A DNA stretch of 64,000 bases, from the NCBI GenBank assembly GCA_905221605.1, contig CAJNDS010002290.1:202501-266500 (forward strand), in the 5' to 3' direction. Shown piece after piece: positions 34,199 to 44,526 of this stretch. Position numbers and translations under genes: made by a program. The stretch is from Symbiodinium natans (lineage: Eukaryota; Sar; Dinophyceae; Suessiales; Symbiodiniaceae). The notes under the pieces were generated by a model. It worked only from the letters and a program-made list of their open reading frames with translations, had not been told where the DNA came from and ran no database searches. Position 1 is the first letter of the stretch, and each line of letters starts with the position of its first letter.

Positions 34199-34735
34199 CT
34201 TCCTCGCAGCGCGGCCGCGCGGCCTCGCGTGCTGTGCGAACATGTTAAAGCCCTGGCGGCTACTATGAACTCTACCATGGCAGTTTTCAAAGACGCACAG
34301 CTAGCTCTTACCGCTAGAGAGCGCGCTTGCTGTTAGGTGTGTGGGCTGCAAGCTGTCTCAGATGTTCTGTGTTGGTTTCCCTTCCGCCTTGCGAGGCTTT
34401 GAGGCTGAGAAGGCGGAAGCGATGCCCTGAGAATCTCTGCGGCGGCTTGCCAAGCCTGAGGTGCCTGAAGACTTTCCTAGAGGCTTGACAACCCTAAACC
34501 CTAAACCCTAAACCCTAAACCCAAAAATTGAGCAACCCGGTCGTGCAGCAAGCCCCGGCTCTGAACATCGCCGGCGTCCTCGTCGCGCGGCCGCATGCTC
34601 TGCCAACAGGTTTCCTGCCGTGAGCTCTGCCAAGAGAATCTCTGAAGATGCACAGCTAGCTCTTCTTGCTAGTGACCACTTAGGTGTTCGGTTTGCAACC
34701 TGTCTCAGATGTTCTGCTAGCATCGGTTTCTCCTG
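34199..34735 (+). repeat. Diverged direct duplication around a telomere tract
   Basis: Segments 34199-34385 and 34561-34735 share GCGCGGCCGC, GCACAGCTAGCTCTT and CTGTCTCAGATGTTCTG in the same order with a 356-bp offset. A CCCTAAA tract (34490-34522) lies between them. Confidence 0.6.
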
Positions 34736-35941
34736 GAAATCATGACATGGTCAGAAGCCAGGGTTCCTCCAACTTACAGGCAGCAACAGAAGACAGATTC
34801 CCACTGAGTTCTTCGGTGCTCGAACACCTACCCAAGAACAGGACACAATCCAAAAGTCGAAAGCCGCCATCTCCATCATTCAATCAAGCCCTTGGCCCAG
34901 ACCTATGAGGCGCCAGACTCCCAAGGGCCCGAAAATGCCAGGGTTTGAGGCTCAGGGAAAGTTTAGGATGCAAATTTTTGGTGCCGTATTTATTTCATCT
35001 AAAATTGGGAGAGGGACTTAACTTACCTTGCGAGCAGTACGACCTTCCGGCCTTAGGCTGCTCAGACACACCTGCATTTATCGGGCTGACCAATGCTCCC
35101 TTGATGTCTGAAGGGAGACTTTACGCCAGGAGCGCAAGCTGTTTGGGCGAATTTGCGCGCTGATTGCTTTCGGGTCGAGACAAGTCAGCGCACAAGAGCT
35201 TGGAGTTGTGCGCTTTGCGGCCTGCAGGCACGAGCTTCCCGTGAGAGAAATGTTTCTTGTAAGGTGTGCTGGTTTATGGTGGATCCGGGCAGGATTCACA
35301 GGTAGCGTTGGAGAGGACTGTTCCTTCATCTCGAGCTTGGCGCCTGACACTCCAGAGACTCCATCAGCGATCTCGCGGCTGTTGAAGAAGGACTTCCGCC
35401 GAAGGGTTTCGCGACCTTTCTGATGTGCTCGGTGAAATGGTGGAACCTGCCTTGAGGTTTGGCTGAGCGGGCGAAGCATGCGAAGCATCAAGGCTGGCGC
35501 GTTTACCAAGTACGGCCTAGCAAGAGCCAGGCATCGAGAAGCAATGCATACCTGGCATGCCTGATGATGGCAAGACCGGCCAACCCACTCCGCGGCACAA
35601 TGGAGGTAGATGCCGCCCTGACAAGAGAATGGGCATGCCGCGGGTATACCCGCGGCCTGACGTGGCCTTGTCTCCCATGAGGACCCTGGTGATACTCTCG
35701 GCTGGCCTGAGCCGCAAGGTCTCAAGCGTGGCCTGAGCAGAAAAGCTCGGCTGCAACATTCTGTCCAGGTTTCGTCGATGCCCTCACTCACCGACATTGG
35801 GCCAGTACTCTGGACGCACCCAAAGTGAAAAAAATGGATGCGGGTGAACCGACTGCAACATGCATTGGCTTGATAACAGACCTTGACACTGTCACTCTGC
35901 TTGTGGGCGGTTGTTTGCTTGTGTTTCTTGTCAACTCATAG

Positions 35942-36082
35942 GCCGTCAAGAGGGAGAAAGGGCCGTTTCGAAATGGGTTTGGTGCCGAATGCGTGTTTGG
36001 ATACTTATCAGGACCGGCTCGCATCGCGTTTGCATTTCATGAAGGTCTCCCGGCACATGGCCCGAGCTGCACATGACATGAA
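35942..36082 (+). CDS. Candidate internal exon with textbook splice sites
   Basis: A pyrimidine-rich tract and ACTCATAG form the acceptor; the exon ends ACATGAA followed by GTAAGA, a consensus donor. The 141-nt frame is open throughout and includes YQDRLASRLHFMKVSRHMAR. Basic and Met-rich, family unknown. This is the best-supported splice pair in the window by sequence alone. Confidence 0.5.
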
Positions 36083-36223
36083 GTAAGATTTTTTGACTCC
36101 GATTCCTGCAACCTACACTCCAAAAATGGTAAGTGCACAGGTTGATGTCATTTGCATGAATTCGCTTTGTGCCCGGGACCCTTTCTAGCTTGTGGGTGGC
36201 ATCAGGGAAAGCCGATAGCCCGT

Positions 36224-36356
36224 ACCCTAAACCCTAAACCCTAAACCCTAAACCCTAAACCCTAAACCCTAAACCCTAAACCCTAAACCCTAAACCCTAA
36301 ACCCTAAACCCTAAACCCTAAACCCTAAACCCTAAACCCTAAACCCTAAACCCTAA
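36224..36356 (-). repeat. Interstitial telomere repeat, CCCTAAA x about 19
   Basis: An uninterrupted perfect heptamer tract, among the longest pure ones here. Confidence 0.97.
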
Positions 36357-36609
36357 CTGCCCAAAACGGGAGTTTCCGGCTTCCTTTCCCGTTGTAATTG
36401 ATTCAACCGCTGACGCGAGGCCGCCTCGGTAAGGGTCTCGAGGCTTGAGAGGGAGGGAGAGGGGTTTCAAGCCCAGCCCTAGAACAACCCCACCTTCAGC
36501 AGCTTTCATCACACAGTTTCCTTTCCTGAATGACCCTCGATAGCCACCCATAGCCTTAATCCCATACACCCCCAAGCCGGAACCCCCTGGTAACAGGCAT
36601 AGACGGCAG

Positions 36610-36655
36610 CATCATTCATCGTTCATCGTTCATCGTTCATCGTTCATCGTTCATC

Positions 36656-36721
<66 letters not shown>

Positions 36722-36753
36722 CATCCTTCGTCATTCATCATTCATCGTTCGTC

Positions 36754-36826
<73 letters not shown>

Positions 36827-36830
36827 CGTC

Positions 36831-36868
<38 letters not shown>

Positions 36869-37090
36869 CATCACTCGTCATCATCGTCATCATCATCATT
36901 CATCATTCATCATTCATCACTCATCATCATCGTCATGATCATCATCATCATTCATCATCCAGCATCCAGCATCCAGTATCCATCATCCATCATCCAGCAT
37001 CCATCATCCGTCATCCATCATTCATCATTCATCATTCATGATTCATCCTTCGTCATTCGTCATTCATCGTTCATCATCGTCATCACCACC
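36610..37090 (+). repeat. ATTCATC heptamer microsatellite
   Basis: About 480 bp of ATTCATC units with GTTCATC, CATCATC and CCAGCATC variants. Its period of 7 equals that of the telomere repeat, but the sequence is unrelated. Confidence 0.93.
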
Positions 37091-37318
37091 AATGTCATAC
37101 ATATCCTAATGCGAAGTGTGTCGATCGAAGGCGTTCGCTGGGGTGGGTTTCGAGCCTAAAGTTCGGTGCTTGCATGCAAACTGCGAGCTTGGCTGATTCA
37201 AATGGGCCTGATGTGACAGCGGCCCTTTGCCCGAAGGCCCTTCGTTGGCTTTGCAGGTAAGTACCTCTTTAGGGAGGCTCAGGAGGGTGATCTCCATTCT
37301 GAGGCTAGTTTCCATGTT

Positions 37319-37439
37319 AAAAGGGGTTTATCGAACATACGGGACCCCTCATATAGACCCCCAAGTAGTAGGATTCCCTCACAATACGGGACCCCAGCAA
37401 GGTAGCCAGTAAGGTCCCCTATTTCGGCAAACCCCTTTT
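37319..37439. mobile_element. Palindromic MITE-like element (GGGGTTT family)
   Basis: Terminal inverted arms AAAAGGGGTTTATCGAACAT and AAGGTCCCC...CAAACCCCTTTT, about 30 bp each. Related elements lie at 41697-41812, 46899-47011 and 58255-58364, sharing a core with a blocky GGGACCCC / GTAGGATTCCCT pattern. Confidence 0.65.
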
Positions 37440-37664
37440 CTTTTCCATTGTAGTCGTCCCCATGTCCCCATTCTCAAGGTACCAATTGAGGGTTTGGGCC
37501 TGGCATTGTAGGCTTAGCCAAATGTGCTTAAGTGGCTTGTTTGTATATTCCTCAAATTCTACGAGAGATCATGCTTGAATATTGTTCTCTAACCATATAA
37601 TGACATTGGAGTGTTTGAGCATGCCCCGCAGTCATTTTGACCCAGGTCCTCGCCAGGTACCAGC

Positions 37665-37781
37665 ATGCAGCCAGTTGAAGCAAGGCTGCAGGAGCGTCTC
37701 CATAGCACGTTGAGCAGCGATGCCTGGAAACGTCTGGAGCTTGACAAGAAGCTGACGGCAAAATCATTTCACAAACCCTAA
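37665..37781 (+). CDS. Candidate exon
   Basis: After GTACCAG the frame reads MQPVEARLQERLHSTLSSDA and continues WKRLELDKKLTAKSF before running into CCCTAAA repeats, where it stops. The composition (charged, helix-like) is clearly not repeat-derived. The 3' boundary is not obvious. Confidence 0.4.
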   Translation: MQPVEARLQERLHSTLSSDAWKRLELDKKLTAKSFHKP

Positions 37782-37846
37782 ACCCTAAACCTAAACCCTA
37801 AGCCTAAACCCTTTGGAGCAAGTGGCCTACGATCTTTTGATTTTAG

Positions 37847-38146
37847 GGGTCCCCCTGGTCTGCGGACACTGCAGGTGACACGGAAGGGGAAGATCTGTTC
37901 GGCGTCGCACCGCATGAGCTTGGCACTGCTTACAAGGTATTGACAAGCATCGGAGGTCAAGATCAGCACCATCCACGTAGGAAGACCATTGCTGGGGAAG
38001 AAAGAAGGGTTGCTTGGGGACAAGCGCTCCTTCTCGAAGATTTGCAACCGTCGCAATTCGGCAAAAAGACCGCACCTGCAACGTTCTCTGCTAACTTGCC
38101 ATCGCTCACAAAGCCATGTGCCCAAGCCCTAAACCCACAGCCTTGA
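37847..38146 (+). CDS. Candidate long exon, possibly terminal
   Basis: 100 codons open from the base after TTTGATTTTAG to a TGA at 38144-38146. It includes EDLFGVAPHELGTAYKVLTS and RRKTIAGEERRVAWGQALLL. A TAG of the acceptor closes the frame immediately upstream, which fits an exon boundary. An overlapping minus-strand frame exists but reads as basic, Cys-containing noise. Family unknown. Confidence 0.45.
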   Translation, partial: GSPWSADTAGDTEGEDLFGVAPHELGTAYKVLTSIGGQDQHHPRRKTIAGEERRVAWGQALLLEDLQPSQFGKKTAPATFSANLPSLTKPCAQALNPQP

Positions 38147-38485
38147 ACCTTAAACACGTACAGCAGACTTGCAAGAGCTCTTATTCTGATTATAACTGCA
38201 TAATGCCCGAATATTTTCATCTTCTTTTATGTGTCATTATTGCCATTATGGTTAATAGTTTCATCATCATCGCTGTCGCTGTCATTGTCAAATTGTCAAT
38301 ATTGTTGTTTTTGCGGTTTCCTTGCGTCGCTAGCCCAAAGCGATTGCGGTTGACCTGTTGGCCTGTTGGCCCAGTTTCCCAGGACTTTCTGAAGCTAAGG
38401 GGGCTAATGGCCAATGGCTGGTTTAGGATGTGTTTGGCTGAGGGTTTGCTAGGGTTTGCAGTCACTACTGCCAGCCTTCTCACAG

Positions 38486-38632
38486 TTCTTGCGAATGGAG
38501 AACGGTTCGCAACATGCTTCTCCAGATGCGCGCAGCTTTTTCAACGAACGAGCGCACGGTGTCAGAGTTCATCTTTGTTGCATTGCCAGTTGCGGCAAGA
38601 GCAGCACAGTGCCAGCAGAAGCAGTACAATAA
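38486..38632 (+). CDS. Candidate exon, phase uncertain
   Basis: After the acceptor CCTTCTCACAG the frame reads FLRMENGSQHASPDARSFFN and on to a TAA at 38630-38632. A second phase is open as well, so the call is weak. Confidence 0.3.
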   Translation, partial: FLRMENGSQHASPDARSFFNERAHGVRVHLCCIASCGKSSTVPAEAVQ

Positions 38633-38794
38633 CACTGATGCTACTAGTGGCCACCACGGAAGAAGCAGTCATTATGGTCGCAACTGTTGTCAGAAAGCAA
38701 GCGGAACAGTGAACAGTCCTTCGTAGTAGCTGCAGTTTTTTTTTTCTCCGTACTGCAATCCTTAACTTAGAAACCCTTCGTTGACATGCTTCAG

Positions 38795-39021
38795 GGGCAG
38801 TTCGACCCTATTCGGGTTTGGGGCTTTGGGAATTGGCTCCGTACGATCACAGGACCTTTCACAGGGAATCAAATTCAGAGAGCTTGCCTCATGTCATCCC
38901 AGCAATTCCGACTTCTCCATCCTATTGGCACGACGGGCGGGGGCCGTTGGAAGGATGTCGCCAAGAAGCTGCCAGAGGCTCATTTTCTGAGAGTTCTTAG
39001 AACACCGGGATCCTTTTCAAA
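38795..39021 (+). CDS. Candidate exon
   Basis: Open frame following ATGCTTCAG, reading GQFDPIRVWGFGNWLRTITG and later GGGRWKDVAKKLPEAHFLRV. The frame enters the telomere tract at about 39026. A donor may lie earlier, for example GT at 38993. Two other phases are also partly open. Good amino-acid composition, no family recognised. Confidence 0.4.
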
Positions 39022-39109
39022 GCATCTAACCCTAAACCCTAAGCTCTAAACCCTAAACCTTAAACCCTAAACCTTAAACCCTAAACCCTAAACCCTAAAC
39101 CCTAAAACC

Positions 39110-39210
39110 TTCAAAGCCCTTCCTGAAGCTAAGGCCTTCCAGCCTGAGACCCTGAATCCGGCGATTTCAATTGTTCAATCCCTCAGGCCAGGGACCGTAT
39201 CCCAACGACC
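39110..39210 (+). CDS. Candidate exon between two telomere tracts
   Basis: The spacer between CCCTAAA tracts reads KAFQPETLNPAISIVQSLRP in one phase and stops in the following tract. Short, so chance openness is possible. Confidence 0.28.
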
Positions 39211-39318
39211 CTAAACCCTGAACCCTAAACCCAAAACCCTAAACCCAAAGCCCTAAACCCTAAACCCTAAACCCAGAGCTTCGCGCTTCGAGCTTCGAGC
39301 TTCGAGCTTAGGGTTGAG

Positions 39319-39402
39319 GTTGGGATGTTCCCCCCTTATATTAACAGTCCGTAATAGGGAGTACAGTACCCCCAAGTTGCATCTCTACAGGGACATCCCT
39401 AC
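39319..39402. mobile_element. Palindromic element, GGGATGTTCC family
   Basis: The left arm GGTTGGGATGTTCCCCCCTT matches the left arm of the element at 55511-55590 directly, including ACAGTCC and TAATAGGGA. The right arm is degenerate (GGGACATCCCTACC). Confidence 0.55.
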
Positions 39403-39472
39403 CTTATTGGGCTTCACTATAAGGGGCCTTGCTGCTGGGAGATGAATCTATTTCCGATCCTATTTTTTGCTT

Positions 39473-39513
39473 ATGTATATATATATATATATATGGTAGC
39501 ATATATATATATA
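39473..39513. repeat. TA microsatellite
   Basis: Two runs of TATATA separated by GGTAGC. Confidence 0.9.
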
Positions 39514-40190
39514 TTTTTCCGGGGTCCTGCATAAAGGTTTCTAGGCGTTCTTTAGGGTTCCTTGAAGGATACTATAAAGGTTCCTTTAAGTGTTCCGTAG
39601 AAGAGGCCCAGGAGTTTGAAGAGTTTTGTAGGGCTTGGGCTTTTGTTTGCTTTAGGGTTTGAGATTTAGGGCTTTCGGGTTTTAGGGCTTAGGGTTGTTT
39701 TTGGTTTTGGTGAGGGGAGTTCCAAGGTTTCTACGGGATTCCTTGAGGAGATGCATCCGTGTTCCATAAGGCTTACTGCAGGGTTTTGGGGTTTCGGGTA
39801 CTAGAAGGTTTCGACAAGGGTCCCTTGACAGGGGGGTTCCATGAGAGTCACTACAAGAAGGAGGCTCTTGGTGTTAGGGAGTTGGGGCTTTGGGCTTCAG
39901 GCGGTTATGGTTTAGGGCTTTAGGGTTTACGGCTTTACGCTGGAGGGTTTAGGGAGTTCTTCAAGTTTTCAATGCCTACACCCTTATACGAACCTTATAG
40001 TTATAGATCCCTTATCGTTCCCTCCGAAGGAGCCCGGTGAACTCCACGAAATTGAAACAGGTTGCGTGGAATGCCGTCGGCACATTCAAGTGCATCCGGG
40101 TTTACGGGTTCGGGTATAGAGTTTAGGGTTTAGGGTTTACGGTTTGGGGTTTAGGGTTTAGGGTTTGGGGTTTAGGGTTCCGGCAGCGCC

Positions 40191-40940
40191 ATGTGCGATG
40201 GATGTGGCTGCAACCGCCCTGCGAAGATCACGGCCACTGTTGGGGCATTTCTCGTGCCAATGGGGGTCGCTCTGTACATCACGAGCTGTCGGGCCTGGAG
40301 CGAATATCGGTCCATCACCGAGGAAAAAGAGCTGGCGGTTGTTGTGGAGGGAAAGAGGAACTTTACTTTACCGGTCAGCGCTGACCTGGGTGGCAGATTC
40401 GCATTCTACTCAGATGACCTAGCAGACCTGGGCCACGTGTCTGTGAATCAGGCGTTTGAAGCATGTTGCCTTGACCGAGCAGATTGTCAGGCCCGTGCCC
40501 AGTCTATTCACATCCGTCAGACCTCCGGACTTGGTTTTCATTTGTCTGCAGACTGCGTCCCGCCAACAGCCACCCTTGACTGGAAAGGCCAACAGCTCCT
40601 GTACACGGGCACGCTCGCCCCCGAAGGACAGACTCCTGGAGACTTTCAGGTGAGTGCCCCAAACCCAGTCTGGGTGAGAGCACTGGACAGCTCCGTGCGG
40701 GCCTGGGACATAGAGGAGGAGCGGAAGATCTATTTCCTCGACTTTTGCGGTCATGTTCTTGTCATCGGAGGTGCCATCACACTCTTCGTTAGCTTGTGTC
40801 TCATGTGCTGTTGCCAGCCACCGAAGCCAGTAGACGCACGGGAGGTCTTGCTGGCGTTGCACCAAGTTCAACCGGCACAGACGGTGCAGGCTCCAGTTGC
40901 CGTCGCGACACCATTCCTGGCTGAACGAGTGAACCCTTGA
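40191..40940 (+). CDS. Membrane protein of unknown function, two TM segments
   Basis: A 249-residue uninterrupted frame, ATG to TGA, with well-mixed composition, the clearest complete gene in the window. TM1 is residues 13-32 (ITATVGAFLVPMGVALYITS). A 150-residue loop carries conserved-looking Cys (FEACCLDRADC, SADC) that could form disulfides. TM2 is about 186-206 (CGHVLVIGGAITLFVSLCLM), followed by CCC, a possible palmitoylation site, and a 41-residue Pro/Val-rich tail. The arrangement of TM1 followed by a charged ...E..ELAVVVEG segment faintly recalls TMEM43-type proteins, but I do not assign it. It has no introns and sits directly behind a TTTAGGG tract ending in CCGGCAG, which may be the trans-splice acceptor for the 5' end. 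Confidence 0.8.
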   Translation: MCDGCGCNRPAKITATVGAFLVPMGVALYITSCRAWSEYRSITEEKELAVVVEGKRNFTLPVSADLGGRFAFYSDDLADLGHVSVNQAFEACCLDRADCQARAQSIHIRQTSGLGFHLSADCVPPTATLDWKGQQLLYTGTLAPEGQTPGDFQVSAPNPVWVRALDSSVRAWDIEEERKIYFLDFCGHVLVIGGAITLFVSLCLMCCCQPPKPVDAREVLLALHQVQPAQTVQAPVAVATPFLAERVNP

Positions 40941-40976
40941 AGCCCCGTTCTGTACAGAGGCTGACCATTGTGGCTT

Positions 40977-41075
40977 AGGATGTTCCCCTTTAGATGCTAG
41001 CCTTCCTTAATCGGGATTATAGTACCCCCTCGTATAAGCCCAATTAAAGACTGTCAGAAAAGGGGGAACATCCCA
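40977..41075. mobile_element. Palindromic element, GGGATGTTCC family
   Basis: Inverted arms of about 40 bp: GGATGTTCCCCTTTAGATGC on the left and GACTGTCAGAAAAGGGGGAA...CATCCC on the right, about 36 bp downstream of the membrane-protein stop codon. Confidence 0.7.
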
Positions 41076-41696
41076 AATTGTGGCATTTATGTTTTGAAAG
41101 TTGCCGGCCCAGAAAGCTGGTCACAGCACCGTCTGGAGAAGCTGCAAGTTTCCACGATCGTGCCCTAGGCATATCGCAGGTCCAGGCATGGAAGCGGCTT
41201 CGGGTTCAGGGTTCAGGGTTCAGGGTTCAGGGTTCAGGGTTCAGGGTTTAGGGTTTAGGGTTTAGGGTTTAGGGTTAGGGTTTAGGGTTTAGGGTTTAGG
41301 GTTTAGGGTTTAGGGTTTAGGGTTTAGGGTTTAGGGTTTAGGCATATCAAAGATCTAGACATGGAAGCACTCTATGCCGCCACGCAGCTCGTTGCAGCAC
41401 CCCCCCGGCACAGATGTTGCTGGGCAGGTTGCTCGCAGAGATCTCTGTGAGAACTGCGTGGAATCAAGGGGTTAGGCTTCAGTGGGTTTAGGGTTTAGGG
41501 GGTGTAGGGTTAGGGTTTAGGGTTTAGGGTTTCACTGCGTCTCTCGGACTGCCGTAATATAGGAACCTGATTGAGAACGCTTTAAGCCCCAAACACGAAA
41601 ACCCTCAACGCACCCAAAACACCCCAAACCTCGAAGGCCCGAGGAACGTGCAAACCGCCCAGATCCCCTAAACCCCGAACCCTAAGCCCTAAAACC

Positions 41697-41812
41697 ATTT
41701 GGGGAAATTCCGAAAATAGGAATGCCGTATTGGGGCCCTTATATAGTATGAGGGAATCCTAGTGTGCGGGATCAAAACTGGGGGTCCCCCCATGTTCGTA
41801 AACCCCCATTTC
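41697..41812. mobile_element. Palindromic element, GGGGTTT family
   Basis: Arms ATTTGGGGAAATTCCGAAAA and GTTCGTAAACCCCCATTT are approximate inverted repeats; the core contains GAGGGAATCCTAGT as in the related copies. Confidence 0.55.
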
Positions 41813-42015
41813 AGCTTGGCGCAAACTCGCAGCCCTAAGCCCACGTCGAGCAACAACAATGAAGGTGGGTTCCACCATCCTAGCAACTATTTGGGGTTTG
41901 GTCGAGAAAGGGTTTGGGGTTAGGGTTTAGGGTTTAGGGGTTCGGCTTTGGGTTTTAGGGTATGGGGCTTCGGGTTCAGGGTCTTAGGGTTTAGGGTTTA
42001 GGGTTTAGGGTTCAG

Positions 42016-42129
42016 CATGCAGTTGAGGATAGAGCCCGAACAAATTGCTCCCAAATCAGGCAGCAGCTTGCCGATTTCTTCGCCTCGCGGCCGAGCCATC
42101 CGGACATCGTTCTGTCGCGAGTGTGGTCA
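42016..42129 (+). CDS. Candidate terminal exon
   Basis: Begins after GGGTTTAGGGTTCAG, so the telomere tract itself supplies the acceptor region. 38 codons are open to TGA, with IRQQLADFFASRPSHPDIVL in the middle. Not repeat-like. Family unknown. Confidence 0.4.
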
Positions 42130-42256
42130 TGAAGCAGGGAAAAGGGTGAGCTTAGTGGGTACCTCGATACGTGGGCCCTGAACCCTAAACCCTAAACCCC
42201 AAACCCTAAACCCTAAACCCTAAACCCCAAACCCCAAACCCCAAATCCTAAACCCC

Positions 42257-42960
42257 ATTCCGTCATGCCTCCGAGAATCGAAGACCCGACAACACAATCC
42301 AGATGATAATCGGCTAAGCTTTTGCTCGGAGGTTCATGGGTAGATGTGAGTAGGGTTGCAGGTACTCTCTGTGGTGCTTTACTGTAACTTTAGATCCTTA
42401 GCCTTTTTGGGTTTATTGGGTTTCTTAATAAGGCAGCTAAGAATTAAATTTATGGCTACCCTGCTAAGTGCAGCCAAGTACTATAGCTACCGTTCTCAGA
42501 TCTTTGACAATCTTCTCTTTATTTCGGCCCCCAGGCTAGGTTTCTGTGCTCAGACTGACAGTCTGCACGTAGGACAAAATTCGCTACCGTTCTTGTAACC
42601 TTACTTGTGACTGCCTGTGTAGGTTTAGGGCGCGGGACATCCTCCTGCGTCGCTTCTGGCCAGCAAGCTTGTGCTACGTCGTTTCACTTGCCGCCGCTGC
42701 CGTAGCATTTGCTCCGGGATGCTGTGCACGAAACATCTGCCCGAACTGGTCCCAAGCCCAAAACCACCCACACCCAAAGCCCCCCAAGAGCCCTACAACT
42801 CAAACCCCAACCCCGAAGCACTTCATTCCCTCATCTGCCCATATTCAACAACCCACCTCAAGGCCCCCCAAACCGCTTTGAGGCTTTGGACGGTTGAGAC
42901 CCGAAAAAACAACGAAAAACTTGCCACCCATCGAGAGTTTCCTTGATCCTCAACCCTCAG
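42257..42960. other. Unique spacer without clear exon
   Basis: Includes an AT-richer part (42350-42600) with an 80-codon frame and a Pro-rich, repeat-like part (42740-42860). Nothing recognised. Confidence 0.4.
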
Positions 42961-43099
42961 CCCTACCTTGGCCCTTGCTGCGGAACATGGTCGCTTTGGG
43001 ACGCGCAGCTGGCCCTTGGATGGTTGGCAGGACCGCCCACGCGATGCGGACTTTCGTGGGCTTGGCTTTGCCTCTACTTCGCTTGAGCGAACCCTGTAC
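42961..43099 (+). CDS. Candidate exon, faint trehalose-phosphatase resemblance
   Basis: After AACCCTCAG the frame reads LALAAEHGRFGTRSWPLDGW and further on to SLERTLY, with GT at 43100. The string LALAAEHG resembles the LGLAAEHG motif near the C-terminal phosphatase region of trehalose-6-phosphate synthase/phosphatase proteins, followed in that family by a Trp-containing stretch. The match is short and may be chance. The adjoining 43100-43320 holds nothing else I can name. Confidence 0.3.
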
Positions 43100-44199
43100 G
43101 TTGTAACCGCAGCCCTGTGTGGGTTTGTCGACTTACATGTTTCCTTCCTGATGACCAGTAAAAAAAATTAGCAGGCTAGAGCTGGGTTAGATTCGAGGCC
43201 TAGGGCGTCAGGGTTTCTGAGGTCTCGGGTGAAGTGGTCCTCTAATTGAAGGCGGCACGGGGGCTTGCGCAGAGTAGCTAAGTTCTGGAGGCCCTATCAG
43301 ACCTGAACCCGCACAAGCTCACACCCTAAACCCTAAACCTAAACAATAAACCCTAAACCCTAAACCCTAAACCTTAAACCCTAAACCCTGAACCGCTCCA
43401 AGTCCCAGAGCCCATATACCCCAAAGCCCCCATCTACTCCCAAGCCGCCAACCCTCAGAACCCCTCGAAGCCCCGAACCCTCACTGCCAAACCAGAAGCT
43501 GGGGTTTAGGGTTTAGGGTTTAGGGTTTAGGGTTTAGGGTTTAGGGTCTAGGGTTTAGGGTTTAGGGTTTAGGGTTTAGGGTTTAGGGTTTAGGGTTTAC
43601 CCCAAACCTTAAATCGAGCCGCTTTTGACCCCTTGGCTTCCAAGCTTTCTGTCGAGGAATGCTGGCGCCTTATTTGGCGGCCTGGCGGGGTAGGGATTGG
43701 CGTTTAGGGTTTAGGGTTTGGGGTTTAGGGTTAAGGGCTTAGGGTTTAGGGTTTAGGGTTAAGGAGAGGGTCCTCTGGGAGGGGCCTATTCCTGACTCGC
43801 GGAATTTCTTTGGGCCACTGGGCTTCTTGCCCTAGAATCTGTAGACCCGAGACCCTCAACCCTGAATGTTCAGCCCCAAACCCTAAACCCTAAACCCTAA
43901 ACCCTAAACCCTAAACCCTAAACCCTAGACCTTAAACCCTAAACCCTAAACCCTAAACCCTAAACCCTAAACTCCAAACCCTAAACCCTAAACCCTAAAC
44001 CCTAAACCCTAAACCCTAAACCCTAAACCCTAAACCCTAAACCCTAAACCCTAAACCCTAAACCCTAAACCCCTAAACCCCTAAACCCCTAAACCCCTAA
44101 CCCCTAAACCCCTAACCCCTAAACCCTAAACCCTAAACCCTAAACCTTAAACCCTAAACCAAAACCCCAAAACCCTAAGCCCTAAACCCTTTTGAAACC

Positions 44200-44280
44200 A
44201 TGAGCCGGGCCAAGGATGAGCAGAAGTGGGAAGAGATCGCGAGCGCCCTGCCAGTTGCCCCTGCCTCAAAGAAACTGCGA
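44200..44280 (+). CDS. Candidate exon in a tract spacer
   Basis: An ATG-initiated open segment reading MSRAKDEQKWEEIASALPVA and on to KKLR, where CCCTAAA-like sequence resumes. Highly charged. No upstream acceptor is obvious; it could be a first exon. Confidence 0.33.
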
Positions 44281-44440
44281 ACCCCAACCCCAAAAACCCT
44301 CAACCCCTGAACCCTCAACCCCTAAACCCTAAACCAAAAACCCTAAACCCTAAACCCTAGACCCTAAACCCTAAACTCTAAACCCTGTATCCCAAGCCCT
44401 AAGCCCCAAGCCCTCCCTTCGCATTCCGAGCCCCACCCAG

Positions 44441-44526
44441 GTGCTGAAGCAGTGCCCACGCCCACCGGACCTTCCAGACGCCGAAGGCAAGCTCCTCCCG
44501 CCCTCGAGGCTCCGGCAGTTCATCGG
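44441..44526 (+). CDS. Candidate internal exon
   Basis: CCCACCCAG precedes and GTAGTA follows. The frame reads VLKQCPRPPDLPDAEGKLLP and on to LRQFI. Good splice-site pair; family unknown. Confidence 0.4.

Larger units (their letters stand above)
32573..35941. other. Mostly non-coding segment with small repeats
   Basis: It holds short telomere tracts at 32883-32917 (TTTAGGG), 32971-33014 (degenerate CCCTAAA) and 34490-34522 (CCCTAAA), a TC microsatellite at 33441-33490 and a diverged duplication near 34200-34735. Open frames at 33110-33505 (+) and 35078-35797 (-) have no recognisable domain. The latter overlaps several + strand frames of similar quality, so its strand is undecided. Confidence 0.45.
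37774..42256. repeat. Interstitial telomere tracts, group 1
   Basis: CCCTAAA orientation: 37774-37812, 39026-39110, 39208-39273, 42177-42256. TTTAGGG orientation: 39652-39700 (degenerate), 40116-40182, 41199-41342 (starting with about six GGGTTCA variants), 41482-41533, 41908-42015. Unique spacers of 70-900 bp lie between them. Confidence 0.93.

Noticed and set aside
35078-35797. 239-codon minus-strand frame
   Set aside because: It overlaps several + strand frames of equal quality, has no recognisable domain, and lies in a region where splice-site evidence favours the + strand.
38116-38712. 198-codon frame with hydrophobic stretches
   Set aside because: The hydrophobic part comes from an AT-rich ATTATTGTC-like stretch, and better supported short exons overlap it in other phases.
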